Translations under genes and position numbers: made by a program | Shown here: positions 41,544-49,314 of the stretch, one piece after another | How positions within the stretch are numbered: position 1 is the first letter of the stretch | Layout: every line of letters begins with the position of its first letter | The notes under the pieces: generated by a model | Seen by the model: the letters and a program-made list of their open reading frames with translations, nothing else | Told to the model about the DNA's origin: nothing | The model's database searches: none | NCBI GenBank assembly: GCA_016710635.1 | Contig: JADJVL010000007.1 | Coordinates: forward strand, 124,001 to 188,000 | Direction: 5' to 3' | From: Holophagaceae bacterium | Lineage (GTDB): Bacteria; Acidobacteriota; Holophagae; Holophagales; Holophagaceae | Length of the DNA: 64,000 nucleotides

Positions 41544-42404
41544 ATGCTGTGGGTGCCCATGCTGATGCAGGTGTTGGAGGACGCTCCCGGGCTGCGGGAG
41601 GTTCAGGCCTGGCGCAGACACCAGGATGCAACGATGCGCGGGGAACGATCCCCCTTCGCCGCGGAGCGGGTCGTGGCGCTGGCCCAGGGCCGCACCACCC
41701 TGGGCAGCGGGGCGGAGGCCGCGCTCCGGCTGCCCGGGGCGGGCCTGCCGGCCCTCGCCGGCGAAGTGGTGCTCCGGGAGGGCGGGGCCTTCCTGGTGGC
41801 CCGGGATCCGGGTCCCGAAGCCCCCAGGTTGCTGGTCAACGGGACCTTCATGGCGGAACGCGCCCTGGCGCCCACGGACCTGATCTCCTTCGGGCCCTAC
41901 CGCCTCCAGCTTCGGCGGCCGGGGGGCGCCTTCGCCCTGCGCGTCGCGAATTTGAAGGCTGAGGCCATGCGCCGCTATCGCGGATTGAACTACTTCCCCA
42001 TCGACGGGCGCTTCCGGGTGGCGGCGACCTTCACCCCCAGCCCTGGCGCGCGGGAGGTTACCGTGGAATCCACCCAGGGCGGCCCCCAGAAGCTGCCCCT
42101 ATGCAGGCCGCCTGACTTCAAGCTGCTCGGCCAGGACTGCACCCTCGATGCCTTTCTCGATCGCGATGAGCCGGATGTGCTCTTCGTGATCTTCCGCGAT
42201 GGGACGAGTGGCCGGGAGACCTATGGGGTCGGCCGCTATGTCTATGTGGCCCGCGGCGCGGATGGAACGGCGGTGCTCGATTTCAACAAGGCCTTCAATC
42301 CCCTGTGCGCCTATGGACCGCTCTTCTTCTGTCCCATCCCTCCGAAACAGAACCATCTGCCGCTGCGGATCCCCGCAGGGGAAAAGACCTACGCGGCGCA
42401 TTGA
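41544..42404 (+). CDS. DUF1684 family protein
   Basis: A 286-residue protein; ATG at 41544 is chosen because GAGGGGG lies upstream (an ATG ten codons earlier lacks this). The C-terminal half carries the DUF1684 signature: RYRGLNYFPIDGRFRVAATFTP, DVLFVIFRDGTSGRETYGVGRYVYV, VLDFNKAFNPLCAYGPLFFCPIPPKQN and LPLRIPAGEK. The Asp-Phe-Asn and Cys-Pro-x-Pro-Pro elements are intact. Function is unknown. The hydrophobic N-terminus typical of the family is weak here. Confidence 0.85.
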   Translation: MLWVPMLMQVLEDAPGLREVQAWRRHQDATMRGERSPFAAERVVALAQGRTTLGSGAEAALRLPGAGLPALAGEVVLREGGAFLVARDPGPEAPRLLVNGTFMAERALAPTDLISFGPYRLQLRRPGGAFALRVANLKAEAMRRYRGLNYFPIDGRFRVAATFTPSPGAREVTVESTQGGPQKLPLCRPPDFKLLGQDCTLDAFLDRDEPDVLFVIFRDGTSGRETYGVGRYVYVARGADGTAVLDFNKAFNPLCAYGPLFFCPIPPKQNHLPLRIPAGEKTYAAH

Positions 42405-42467
42405 AGGCCGGCGGATTCCGGCGCAGTGGCTGCCCCCGGGGAGGATGCGCCAGGCGGCGGGCCCGGC

Positions 42468-42749
42468 CTACCACTCCCGCCGGCAGCGGGCGCAGGAATT
42501 GACGTGCTTGCGGCAGACGAGCCGGCCGAAGAGCACCAGGGGCGGCGACAGGAAGATGGTGACCCAGCCGATGCAGACGCTCATCAGCAGGAAGCTGATG
42601 GGGAGGTTGACGAGGCCGATGATGATGAGGGTCCAGCCCAGCTTCGTGACCTTGCGGCCGCCGGAGAACTGCTCGCAGCCGCAGAAGGGGCACTGGACCG
42701 GCTTGTCCTGGGAATGCACGGCGTCTGAGGTTCGCACGATGTCGGACAT
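42468..42749 (-). CDS. Small zinc-ribbon membrane protein (LITAF-like layout)
   Basis: A 93-residue protein with GAGGAA before the ATG. A first zinc knuckle (CPFCGCEQF) is followed by a hydrophobic hairpin (LGWTLIIIGLVNLPISFLLM, CIGWVTIFLSPPLVLFG) and a second pair, CRKHVNSCARCRREW. Two cysteine knuckles separated by a membrane-inserting helix pair is the plan of LITAF-type domains, although the sequence itself is not a close match. It may anchor to the inner membrane as a zinc protein; role unknown. Confidence 0.65.
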   Translation of the reverse strand: MSDIVRTSDAVHSQDKPVQCPFCGCEQFSGGRKVTKLGWTLIIIGLVNLPISFLLMSVCIGWVTIFLSPPLVLFGRLVCRKHVNSCARCRREW

Positions 42750-43103
42750 GTTGGGTTCCTCGCTGGGCGCACAGCGGCCACGCCCCGGGGAACGGGGTGG
42801 CGCCGGAAGATGGAAGGATGCCGGCCCGCGCGGCGGGTTCCGGGTGGAAGAAAAGCCAGGGTGCGGGGTGCGGCGCGAGAAGAGCGTGGGCCCCTGCGGA
42901 AGCGCGGCAGGGTCGGGCCGCTCCGTCCGACACCGGAGGTCGATCGGTTGCCACCACTTGTAGCAAGGCCGGGGCGCTACCGGCGTCACAATCCTTGCGG
43001 CGAGAAGTGTTGTCCCCGTTGGAAGCCTTCGCGCGAAGCGCGCTATCCTGGCGCCTACCCCATTGCAAAAACCCCGAAGCACACCTGTGAAAGGGCGCCC
43101 GCC

Positions 43104-43514
43104 ATGCGACGACCGACGCTCACCCTGGCCCTCGCCGCGATGACAGCCCTGGCCGCAGTGCCGGCGGCGGCCCAGCGCAAGGCCGCCGGCACGGTGCTGG
43201 AGGGGCAGGTGGTCTGCTCCCTGTGCTGGTCCGAGGCGGATCGCACGGTGACGCCCTACGGTGCGAAGGCGGACCTGGAGTGCGCGGACCGCTGCGCGAG
43301 GGCCGGCAAGCCCCAGGCCCTGGCGGTGGCGGAGGGGAAGGGCGTCACCCTCTATCTGCTCGGTCCGGGCCGGCTGAAGCGGAGCCGCGGGGACTGGCTG
43401 GATGTCATCGCCCGGCGCGTCAAGGCCACCGGCCGCGTGACCGTGCGGGGCGGCCAGCGCCACCTGAGCGTGGATGCGCTGGAGGTGCTGCCCGACCCTG
43501 CGCCGGGATCCTGA
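43104..43514 (+). CDS. Exported Cys-rich protein of unknown function
   Basis: A 136-residue protein with a signal peptide ending in AAVPAAAQ. The mature part has CSLCW, ECADRCARAGKPQALAV and a beta-rich end (KATGRVTVRGGQRHLSVDALEVL). The CxxC plus CxxxC arrangement suggests metal binding or a disulfide; a similar layout occurs in small secreted proteins of other soil bacteria, but I know no name. It is upstream of, and convergent with, the SRPBCC gene. Confidence 0.6.
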   Translation: MRRPTLTLALAAMTALAAVPAAAQRKAAGTVLEGQVVCSLCWSEADRTVTPYGAKADLECADRCARAGKPQALAVAEGKGVTLYLLGPGRLKRSRGDWLDVIARRVKATGRVTVRGGQRHLSVDALEVLPDPAPGS

Positions 43515-43523
43515 GGGCCGGCT

Positions 43524-43970
43524 TCAGGCCGGGGCTTCGCACAGGGCCTTGAGGCGCTTCAAGGCCTTGGGGAAAGTGCGATTCATATAGTCCTCGAAGT
43601 CCGGGGTGATCTCGACGCTGACCTGCACTTCGGTGCCGCCGTCCTGGTCCACGAAGCGGTAGTTCTCATGGGCCGGGGCCCAGGCCCTGACGGCCTCGCT
43701 GTCGGTGTCGTCGACGCCCTGCTTCACGTCGCCGAGGTGGCGGATGGAGATGAATTCGTGCAGGCGGTTCTCGGCGATGACGGAGGTCATGCCATCGCCG
43801 CCCGGGATGAGGAAGCGGATCCGGGCGCCTTCGGCCCAGGAGCCTTCGAAGTAGGATCCGCCGCAGAACTCCGCGGTCCAGAGCCGGTAGCTGTCCGGGT
43901 CCTGCAGGGTCGTCCAGACCCGGGCCCGGGGCGCCTGGATGAACTCGGTGAAGTGCAGGGTCGTCTTCAT
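43524..43970 (-). CDS. SRPBCC (START-like/AHSA1) domain protein
   Basis: A 148-residue protein of the Bet v1-like helix-grip fold. It opens with HFTEFIQAPRARVWTTLQDPDSYRLW, the usual start of AHSA1-type SRPBCC domains, then strands SYFEGSWAEGARIRFLIP and the C-terminal long helix DYMNRTFPKALKRLKALC. Such proteins bind hydrophobic ligands or act in stress response; the ligand is unknown. It is last in a row of minus-strand genes (46684 to 43524) with gaps of about 60-130 bp between them. Confidence 0.75.
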   Translation of the reverse strand: MKTTLHFTEFIQAPRARVWTTLQDPDSYRLWTAEFCGGSYFEGSWAEGARIRFLIPGGDGMTSVIAENRLHEFISIRHLGDVKQGVDDTDSEAVRAWAPAHENYRFVDQDGGTEVQVSVEITPDFEDYMNRTFPKALKRLKALCEAPA

Positions 43971-44029
43971 GGGGACCTCGAGGCGGAAGGGTCTGGGGGG
44001 ATGCGGTGCGCGACGAAGTCGCGAAGGAA

Positions 44030-44335
44030 TCAGTCCGCCCCGGCGGCGTGCCAGAAGGAGATGTCCGGGGGACCAGCGAGAAAGGCGCCGGCCCTCTGGA
44101 TGAAGGCCTGGAGATGCGGCTGCTGCATGTGCGGGCCGAGGAACAGCTCCCGGCTGGGCCAGTGCTCGAGGAGGGTGAAGCCCGTCGGGTCCTGGGCGTC
44201 CTGGAGCAGGGTGATGCCGCCGCACTCGGGCTCTTTGGCCAGCACGGTCGCGACCAGAGCGCCGAGTTCCCGCCGGGCGGCATCGGTCTGGTCCGGGAGC
44301 GAACGGTAACGGACGATGACGACGGTCTCAGGCAT
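44030..44335 (-). CDS. Antibiotic biosynthesis monooxygenase (ABM)-like protein
   Basis: A 101-residue protein with the dimeric alpha-beta barrel pattern: VVIVRYRSLPDQTDAARREL, PECGGITLLQDAQDPTGFTLLEHWPSRELFLGPHMQQPHLQAF. Many such proteins are quinone or small-molecule monooxygenases or simply stress-related. Its C-terminus is unusually Gly/Ala/His rich. The neighbours are similar small proteins with no shared pathway. Confidence 0.7.
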   Translation of the reverse strand: MPETVVIVRYRSLPDQTDAARRELGALVATVLAKEPECGGITLLQDAQDPTGFTLLEHWPSRELFLGPHMQQPHLQAFIQRAGAFLAGPPDISFWHAAGAD

Positions 44336-44398
44336 CACGGACTCCGGGAGGGTTGGCATGGGGCGGGGGGAAGGACGCGGGCGGGGCGGCGGTCTCCC

Positions 44399-44923
44399 TC
44401 ATGGCAGCATCGCGTACTCGCTCTGGACGAGACCGCTTGGAAAGGCGCGGGTGGCGATGTGGGTGAGGCGCACGTCGTGGGGCAGGGGGCCGAACAAGGG
44501 AATGCCGGACCCGAGGAGGACCGGCACGCGGGTGAGGACGAGGCGCTGGATCAGCCCCGCCGCGAGGAACCGCTGGATGGTGAGGCCGCCGTCGATGTAG
44601 AGGTTGTGAAGGCCCCGCGCGGCCAATCGGGCCACGACCTCCGAGGGCGTTCCGGACAGCTGCTCGACCACGGCGCCGACGGCCTTCGACAGGTCGAGGG
44701 GCTGGCTGCTCAACACCACGACGGGCTTGGCGCCGTAGGGCCAGGGCTCGAAGGTCAGCACCTTCTCATAGGTGTTGCGGCCGATGACGAGGGCGTCCAC
44801 GGAGGCCATGAGCGCCTCGTACCCATGCTCCTCGCCCCCGCCCTCCGGCAGCCAGTCGAGGTCATGATTGGACCGCGCGATGAAGCCGTCCACGCTGGCA
44901 CCAATGAAGACGGTCAGGGTCAT
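44399..44923 (-). CDS. Dihydrofolate reductase-fold protein (RibD C-terminal family)
   Basis: A 174-residue protein: TLTVFIGASVDGFIARSNHDLDWLPEGGG, DALVIGRNTYEKVLTFEPWPYG and LHNLYIDGGLTIQRFLAAGLIQRLVLTRVPVLLGSG match the RibD C-terminal (dihydrofolate reductase-like) family of stand-alone proteins. It probably reduces an NADPH-dependent substrate, but the substrate is not known. A second, more distant copy lies at 45615-46253, separated only by the DUF1801-like gene. Confidence 0.8.
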   Translation of the reverse strand: MTLTVFIGASVDGFIARSNHDLDWLPEGGGEEHGYEALMASVDALVIGRNTYEKVLTFEPWPYGAKPVVVLSSQPLDLSKAVGAVVEQLSGTPSEVVARLAARGLHNLYIDGGLTIQRFLAAGLIQRLVLTRVPVLLGSGIPLFGPLPHDVRLTHIATRAFPSGLVQSEYAMLP

Positions 44924-45055
44924 CGCGGCATCCTTGGCGGAGTCCCTAAGGCTCGTTCGAAATGGACCAGGTGAAGGTGGCTGGAAACGAACAAGCATAG
45001 CCAGAGGCGGGCGAGGGTGGCGAAGGGCCCGGGGAGGTAGGGGAGGGCCGGGCCG

Positions 45056-45514
45056 TCACGAGGCAGGCTGGGGTTTGGCCCAAGGCTGGGTACCGGTCTG
45101 CTCAATCCCATACTGCATCGCCAACTTGAGAGTATTGATGTCTATATCACTAAGCGTTTTGAACTTGATGCAGTAGCCCGTGACACTGGCTTTGCCGAGG
45201 TCCTTCCCGAATTTCTGGGCCAGGGCGTTCTTGTCCGCGATCCCGATAATGTAGACGGATATCCCCGTGGTGTTGGCACTGACGCCGATCTGATAGAAAT
45301 CCTTTTTTCTTCCTTTGGCCTGTTCCAATGTCTGAAATCCATATCCTATGTTCGGATTGGAAATGGTCTTGCCGGTCTCGTCCTTGCCATCGAGGAACCA
45401 CAATCGGCAGGTTGGCATCAAGGCCAGGATCAGGTGATGCAGCGCCTGCAGGTCGCTGCGTTTCGGTTCAGGCTGAAGCGCAAGGTAGGCCTGGATCTGT
45501 TTCTGGATGTCCAT
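45056..45514 (-). CDS. DUF1801-like small protein
   Basis: A 152-residue protein with a strong ribosome binding site (GAAGGAGA) six bases before the ATG. The residues CRLWFLDGKDETGKTISNPNIGYGFQ, YQIGVSANTTGISVYIIGIADKN and GKASVTGYCIKFKTLSDIDINTLKLAM match the DUF1801/YdhG-type fold. Function unknown. Its 3' half (45100-45400) is visibly AT-richer than its neighbours, hinting at transfer. Confidence 0.7.
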   Translation of the reverse strand: MDIQKQIQAYLALQPEPKRSDLQALHHLILALMPTCRLWFLDGKDETGKTISNPNIGYGFQTLEQAKGRKKDFYQIGVSANTTGISVYIIGIADKNALAQKFGKDLGKASVTGYCIKFKTLSDIDINTLKLAMQYGIEQTGTQPWAKPQPAS

Positions 45515-45614
45515 TTCAATCTCCTTCGGCGGGTTCACCTGCCTGAAGTGGAGACCGGAGGCCCGGTCCAGCGGCGGCGCAGCGCTGTCCGTCGCAACGG
45601 TCGTCCGGCCGCGC

Positions 45615-46253
45615 TCACGGACGCACATAGCGCAGGTGTGTCGCGGCTGTGCCGTCGAGAACCCTGTCAATTCGGAACTGCGGCCCGGGCTCGCTCAGGT
45701 GCTCGAAGAGGCGCCGCCCGCCGCCGAACAGCACGGGCGCCAGGGCGATTTCCAGTTCGTCGACGGCGCCCAGGTTCAAGTACTGCTGGATTGCGTCCGC
45801 GCCGCCGGCGATGCGGATGTCCCGGGTGCCGGCGGCTTCCCGGGCCAGCTCCAGGGCCCGCTCCGGCCCGTCGTTGACGAAGTGGAAGGTCGTCCCGCCG
45901 GGGCGCACCCACGGGTCGCGCGGCTCGTGGGTCAGCACGAAGACCGGCGTGTGGAACGGCGCCTCCTCGGGCCAGGAGGCCTCGCCCTGCTCGAACATCC
46001 GCTTGCCCATGATGTTGGCGCCGATGCGCTCGAAGGTGCGGCGGACCATGTCATTGACCGGGCCGGTCTCGCCCCCGGGTCCGAACTTGAGCTTCTCGCG
46101 CATGACTTGCTGGCTGATGAGCCAGGCCATCAGCCCGCCCCACTTGGCGCCCCAGTCCTTGTAGCCAGGTTCCGCCCAGTGCTCCAGGGTCATCCCTTCC
46201 GGCGCCAGGTAGCCGTCGAGGCTGAGTCCGATGTTCACGAAGACTTTGGTCAT
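45615..46253 (-). CDS. Dihydrofolate reductase-fold protein (RibD C-terminal family), second copy
   Basis: A 212-residue protein: KVFVNIGLSLDGYLAPEGMTLEHWAEPG, ANIMGKRMFEQGEASWPEEAPFHTPVFVLTH, DIRIAGGADAIQQYLNLGAVDELEIALAPVLFGGGRRLFE. These are the NADPH and folate-like fold elements of the RibD C-terminal family. It is longer than the copy at 44399 by an insert around residues 30-75. The substrate is unknown. A hairpin (GAGGGCCG/CGGCCCTC, 46312-46344) overlaps the stop of the next upstream gene. Confidence 0.8.
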   Translation of the reverse strand: MTKVFVNIGLSLDGYLAPEGMTLEHWAEPGYKDWGAKWGGLMAWLISQQVMREKLKFGPGGETGPVNDMVRRTFERIGANIMGKRMFEQGEASWPEEAPFHTPVFVLTHEPRDPWVRPGGTTFHFVNDGPERALELAREAAGTRDIRIAGGADAIQQYLNLGAVDELEIALAPVLFGGGRRLFEHLSEPGPQFRIDRVLDGTAATHLRYVRP

Positions 46254-46342
46254 GCTGCTTCGCTCCTGGTTCTGTGCGACGGGCTGTTGGAGGAAGATAG
46301 CCGGCTTCCTGGAGGGCCGTCATTGTCCTTTCGGTGCGGCCC

Positions 46343-46684
46343 TCAGGACCGCGGGTCGAACCCGAAGACGCGCAGTTCCTGGTCGCAGCGACAGGCCTTG
46401 GCGATGCGCGCCGCCCACGCGACGGCCTCATCTCGCGAAGGCAGTTCCAGCACGGTGAAGCCGCCGTTGAGCACGGGCGCCCAGGGATAGCCGCCCAGGG
46501 CGACCGCGCCGTCGGCGGAGACGCGCACCGGCGGCACGCCTTCGTCGATTCCGCCGGCGAAGACGCAGACACCGGCGGCTTTCGCCTCGTCGATCACCGC
46601 GTGGGCGTCGCGGCCCACCGCAGCCAGTTCATCCTCGGGCACGACCATCGCCGCGCTTGGGAAGGAGATCAGGTACTTGGCCAT
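46343..46684 (-). CDS. YCII-related domain protein
   Basis: A 113-residue protein: KYLISFPSAAMVVPEDELAAVGRDAHAVIDEAKAAGVCVFAGGIDEGVPPVRVSADGAV, GGFTVLELPSRDEAVAWAARIAKACR. This is the YCII fold, often linked to sigma-70 ECF genes as YciI/DGPF proteins. AGAAGGA precedes the ATG. It is the gene next to the last attC of the integron and on the same strand as the cassettes, but no attC lies on its left side, so I treat it as chromosomal. Confidence 0.75.
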   Translation of the reverse strand: MAKYLISFPSAAMVVPEDELAAVGRDAHAVIDEAKAAGVCVFAGGIDEGVPPVRVSADGAVALGGYPWAPVLNGGFTVLELPSRDEAVAWAARIAKACRCDQELRVFGFDPRS

Positions 46685-46729
46685 GGTGGTCCTTCTGGGG
46701 ATTGATGGCGGTTGTGAAGCCTGTGGGCG

Positions 46730-46828
46730 GGGTAACGGAGGAAGTTAATCGGCCCAGCCGTGGACCGAACGACTAAAGCATGACGAAAGGTGCGCACAGT
46801 TGGGCCCGGGTAGCACGCTGGGTTAGGC
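46730..46828 (-). repeat. attC7, distal and decayed recombination site
   Basis: A 99-bp site. Its right core is GTTAGGC (46822-46828), but the left core is GGGTAAC instead of GCCTAAC, the L-type box reads GTAGCAC instead of GTTGAAC, and one GTTAAC box is GTTAAT. It lies furthest from attI, so it is probably the oldest site and no longer recombines well. Confidence 0.8.
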
Positions 46829-46831
46829 CGA

Positions 46832-47170
46832 TCACTTGTGCCCTTTGAGGAACAGTTGCGGCTGACTTGAGTACTTGAGTTTGAGGCGGAAACGGGCGGC
46901 ATGTTGATCATCTATTTCTTTAAGTTCAACCTTGGATAGTTCCTTTGATGCCCAATCAGGTGGAATGGCAACCGGTCCAGTGGCATTTCTGATCTGTATC
47001 AGTTGCCCCTTGGATACATCTGCATCGAAGTAGATCGAAAAGTCGTAGCAAAGATGCTTCAAGAGAGGAGGCAGATCGATCCGTTTGCAATCGGCATGGA
47101 CGCGCTTCCATTGTCCACCCGGCTGAACCGCGCCGAAGAGCATTGGAACCAATAGGAGTGAATGCAGCAT
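46832..47170 (-). CDS. Cassette 7: small secreted protein of unknown function
   Basis: A 112-residue protein; ATG 47170 is 11 bases after the recombination core. It has a signal peptide (MLHSLLLVPMLFGAVQPGG) and a mature part with CKRIDLPPLLKHLCYDFSIYFDADVSKGQLIQIRNATG, rich in Lys, Leu and aromatic residues, ending KYSSQPQLFLKGHK. No family recognised. TGA stops it four bases before the attC core. It is the cassette furthest from attI and likely the least expressed from a promoter near attI. Confidence 0.65.
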   Translation of the reverse strand: MLHSLLLVPMLFGAVQPGGQWKRVHADCKRIDLPPLLKHLCYDFSIYFDADVSKGQLIQIRNATGPVAIPPDWASKELSKVELKEIDDQHAARFRLKLKYSSQPQLFLKGHK

Positions 47171-47181
47171 CGAACGGATCG

Positions 47182-47244
47182 GCCTATCGGTAGAAGTTAA
47201 CCGGCCCGCGCTTACGCGGGCCCGGGTTGAACGAGAGGTTAGGT
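47182..47244 (-). repeat. attC6, short form (63 bp)
   Basis: The right core is GTTAGGT (47238-47244) and the left core GCCTATC (47182-47188), each one base off consensus. The central stem loop is only about 20 bases (CCGGCCCGCGC / GCGGGCCCGGG) against about 55 in the long form, while the conserved GTTAAC and GTTGAAC boxes are kept. The stop codon of cassette 6 lies inside the right core. Confidence 0.8.
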
Positions 47245-47931
47245 CGCATGGGTCACCCACTTGGATGCGTTGAAATACCGAATTCTAGATAGCAGGTAGA
47301 TGCTGATTGCTGCGACTGACCAAACCAGAGCCCAACTGGCGATATCAAGAGGTAGAGATTGGAGGGCAATGGATGGACCGAAGTATCGTTCGATATAAGT
47401 CGGCTTGATCGCATTTGACGAGGCTGTGTAGTACCCAATGTTCACGTGTTCGTTGCCATGCTGAAAGCGGACCCTCCAGGATTGATGAGATTGATCCGAT
47501 GATTCTAATCTCGCAGTGACCTGCATAACCCTACCAGTGTTGTATTGCTTATGGATGTCTGCATCGATCCCTTCGGCCTGCTGCCGAAGGCAATTGTGCA
47601 ATTCCTGCCCTCGCCCCTCTGGAAGCAGAAAGAATGTATTCGGATGATCCTTACGATGGGCATCAAGTTCTTCGAGTGGGATCACCTTTGCATGCAAACT
47701 GGTCGAACCATTCTGGTACCAAAAAACGAGCACAGGGAATCCATTTGGAATTGCATCAGTGATCGGCTGCCTCATGTCTCTATCAATTGTTCTGGAGGCG
47801 ACAACGCAAGAAGATGCTACTGCCAAGAACAGGATGATCGTGATCGCGATGAACCTGAGGAGCCGATTAGCTAGGGGAAGCTTTGGCCTTGGTTGCATCG
47901 AGCCCACTGCTGCGGATTCGGCAATGCTCAT
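47239..47931 (-). CDS. Cassette 6: membrane protein of unknown function
   Basis: A 230-residue protein. One hydrophobic helix near the start (LLRFIAITIILFLAVASSCVV) and one near the end (IASWALVWSVAAISIYLLSRI) bracket a region of about 150 polar residues with HKQYNTGRVMQVTARLESSDQSHQSWRVRFQHGNEHVNIGYY, so the bulk probably faces the periplasm. No domain recognised. ATG 47931 is six bases after the core. The TAA stop (47239-47241) is part of the GTTAGGT core. The gene is clearly less GC-rich than the chromosome. Confidence 0.7.
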   Translation of the reverse strand: MSIAESAAVGSMQPRPKLPLANRLLRFIAITIILFLAVASSCVVASRTIDRDMRQPITDAIPNGFPVLVFWYQNGSTSLHAKVIPLEELDAHRKDHPNTFFLLPEGRGQELHNCLRQQAEGIDADIHKQYNTGRVMQVTARLESSDQSHQSWRVRFQHGNEHVNIGYYTASSNAIKPTYIERYFGPSIALQSLPLDIASWALVWSVAAISIYLLSRIRYFNASKWVTHAT

Positions 47932-47937
47932 GAAGCG

Positions 47938-48036
47938 GCCTAACGAACAAAGTTAACCGGCCCGACCGTGGGCCGAATGTTTAAAGCATGACAGTAGTCG
48001 CGCACGGTTGGGTCCGGGTTGAACGAGAGGTTAGGC
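47938..48036 (-). repeat. attC5, long form (99 bp)
   Basis: GCCTAAC (47938-47944) and GTTAGGC (48030-48036) bound the site. Inner boxes GTTAACCGGCCCGACCGTGG and GGTTGGGTCCGGGTTGAAC pair as an imperfect stem; the terminal loop contains TTTAAAGCATGACAG. The TAA stop of cassette 5 is inside the right core. Confidence 0.9.
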
Positions 48037-48651
48037 GTTTGAGCACAGAGCCTGAAACTCGTGTTTGAGGGCACTTGCCCCGCCCAGGTTTGCAAGGCCA
48101 AATTCTGCGAAGGCCCTGGATGAAACCAAGTCGCCTTGGGCTTTGCGAAGGCGGCTTAAAGCGAGCGCCATTCGAACCACTGTTGAGCCAAAGCCGAAAA
48201 ATTTCGACCGACCATCTGTGAGCTGGTCTGGAGAGAGGGTGAAAATTGGAGATTCTGGGCTAGAAATGGCAATCAACATTTGGCGGCCGACAGCAATGTA
48301 AACCCGCGCCACGTCCTGAACCGCAGCATCCATGCTTGCCTGTGAACCATCGTGTGCCCACCACTGATCGAGACCCGATTCGGTCATTCGTGCTCGAAAT
48401 TCACAGGATGCGAATGAAATCTTCTTTGGATCAACTGGCTTTCCTAGAACGTCCGGAATTGAAATCGGCTGGATAGAGATATTGACTGTAAATTTCCCGC
48501 CCTCACGCGATCCCTGAATTTGGAGAACCTGAACAAGGATCCCTTGAGTTTTTCGAAACTCTCTCCCTGAGCCGGAAAACCCATCCGATCTGAGTAGTGG
48601 AGAGAGATAGGTCTTGATTGATTTTTCGAGTTGGGGGAGGACTGTTGGCAT
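48031..48651 (-). CDS. Cassette 5: DUF4304-like protein
   Basis: A 206-residue soluble protein starting at ATG 48651, eight bases after the core. The N-terminal part (LPQLEKSIKTYLSPLLRSDGFSGSGREFRKTQGILVQVLQIQGSREGGKFTVNISIQP) matches the DUF4304 pattern, a family of unknown role seen beside toxin-immunity loci and in cassettes. The C-terminal half has FTLSPDQLTDGRSKFFGFGSTVVRMALALSRLRKAQ. An in-frame upstream ATG inside attC4 could add 20 residues (LGRLTSSVRR). TAA ends inside the next core. Confidence 0.75.
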   Translation of the reverse strand: MPTVLPQLEKSIKTYLSPLLRSDGFSGSGREFRKTQGILVQVLQIQGSREGGKFTVNISIQPISIPDVLGKPVDPKKISFASCEFRARMTESGLDQWWAHDGSQASMDAAVQDVARVYIAVGRQMLIAISSPESPIFTLSPDQLTDGRSKFFGFGSTVVRMALALSRLRKAQGDLVSSRAFAEFGLANLGGASALKHEFQALCSNA

Positions 48652-48659
48652 TGGGAAAC

Positions 48660-48758
48660 GCCTAACGGAGGAAGTTAACCGGCCCAACCGTGGGCGGGAT
48701 ACATGGAGCATGAGGGAAGAAAGGCACGGTTGGGTCCGGGTTGAACGAAGGGTTAGGC
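48660..48758 (-). repeat. attC4, long form (99 bp)
   Basis: GCCTAAC (48660-48666) and GTTAGGC (48752-48758). The conserved GTTAACCGGCCCAACCGTGG and GGTTGGGTCCGGGTTGAAC halves are present, with a variable loop containing ACATGGAGCATGAGGG. Confidence 0.9.
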
Positions 48759-48768
48759 ACCGTACTGA

Positions 48769-49026
48769 TTAGCGATTCTGATTATAGAGATTAATAAGGA
48801 TGAAGACCCAAAAGCCAAGCCAGAGTAGGCCACAGAGGATGAAGCTTATGCCGAGTTGGGTAGCATTCTTTCCCCGAGTGATCATGTCTGGGCCACCCCT
48901 TGGACCAACATTTGCTTCGCGTTTGTTAATGCTCCTTACGCCATGGACAATGCCAAGAACCCCGACTGCGCAAAAGATAATCGCAAGCAAGGGAGTTGGT
49001 TGACTATTGGTCGGGGAGTTGATCAT
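48769..49026 (-). CDS. Cassette 4: two-helix membrane protein
   Basis: An 85-residue protein with two hydrophobic helices (LLAIIFCAVGVLGIVHGV and LGISFILCGLLWLGFWVFILINLY) joined by a polar loop with NKREANVGPRGGPDMITRGKN. ATG 49026 is only three bases after the recombination core, so no ribosome binding site fits. TAA at 48769-48771. No family known. Small two-helix proteins are frequent among cassette genes; role unknown. Confidence 0.7.
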   Translation of the reverse strand: MINSPTNSQPTPLLAIIFCAVGVLGIVHGVRSINKREANVGPRGGPDMITRGKNATQLGISFILCGLLWLGFWVFILINLYNQNR

Positions 49027-49029
49027 GCG

Positions 49030-49091
49030 GCCTAACGGATGAAGTTAACCGGCCCGGCGTAGCCGGGTCCGGGTTGAACGGGAGGTTAGGC
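49030..49091 (-). repeat. attC3, short form (62 bp)
   Basis: GCCTAAC (49030-49036) and GTTAGGC (49085-49091) with boxes GTTAACCGGCCCGGC and GCCGGGTCCGGGTTGAAC, separated by a tiny GTA loop. It keeps the outer boxes of the long form but lacks the extended variable arm. Confidence 0.9.
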
Positions 49092-49314
49092 GCGACGGAC
49101 TGATCATTGATCTCACCCTTTGTTGCCTTGAGCAGTTGGTAATTTGCCCAGATTAAATCTTACAAGAAGGTGGAAGCGCACCTGGCAAGATCCTTACGCA
49201 GGTCTGGTCTACATCGAATTCAACTTGGTGCGCGAAAGCCGCGGACCAATAGCCCTTTGGCCCATCCCGGGTCCGATTCGAAGGACCCTGTCCGATTCAA
49301 GAAGAGAATGAGGT

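Noticed and set aside
46312..46344. Inverted repeat after the YCII gene considered as an attC relic
   Set aside because: It has arms of eight bases but no GTTRRRY-type core, and it overlaps the stop codon, so it is more likely a simple terminator-like hairpin.
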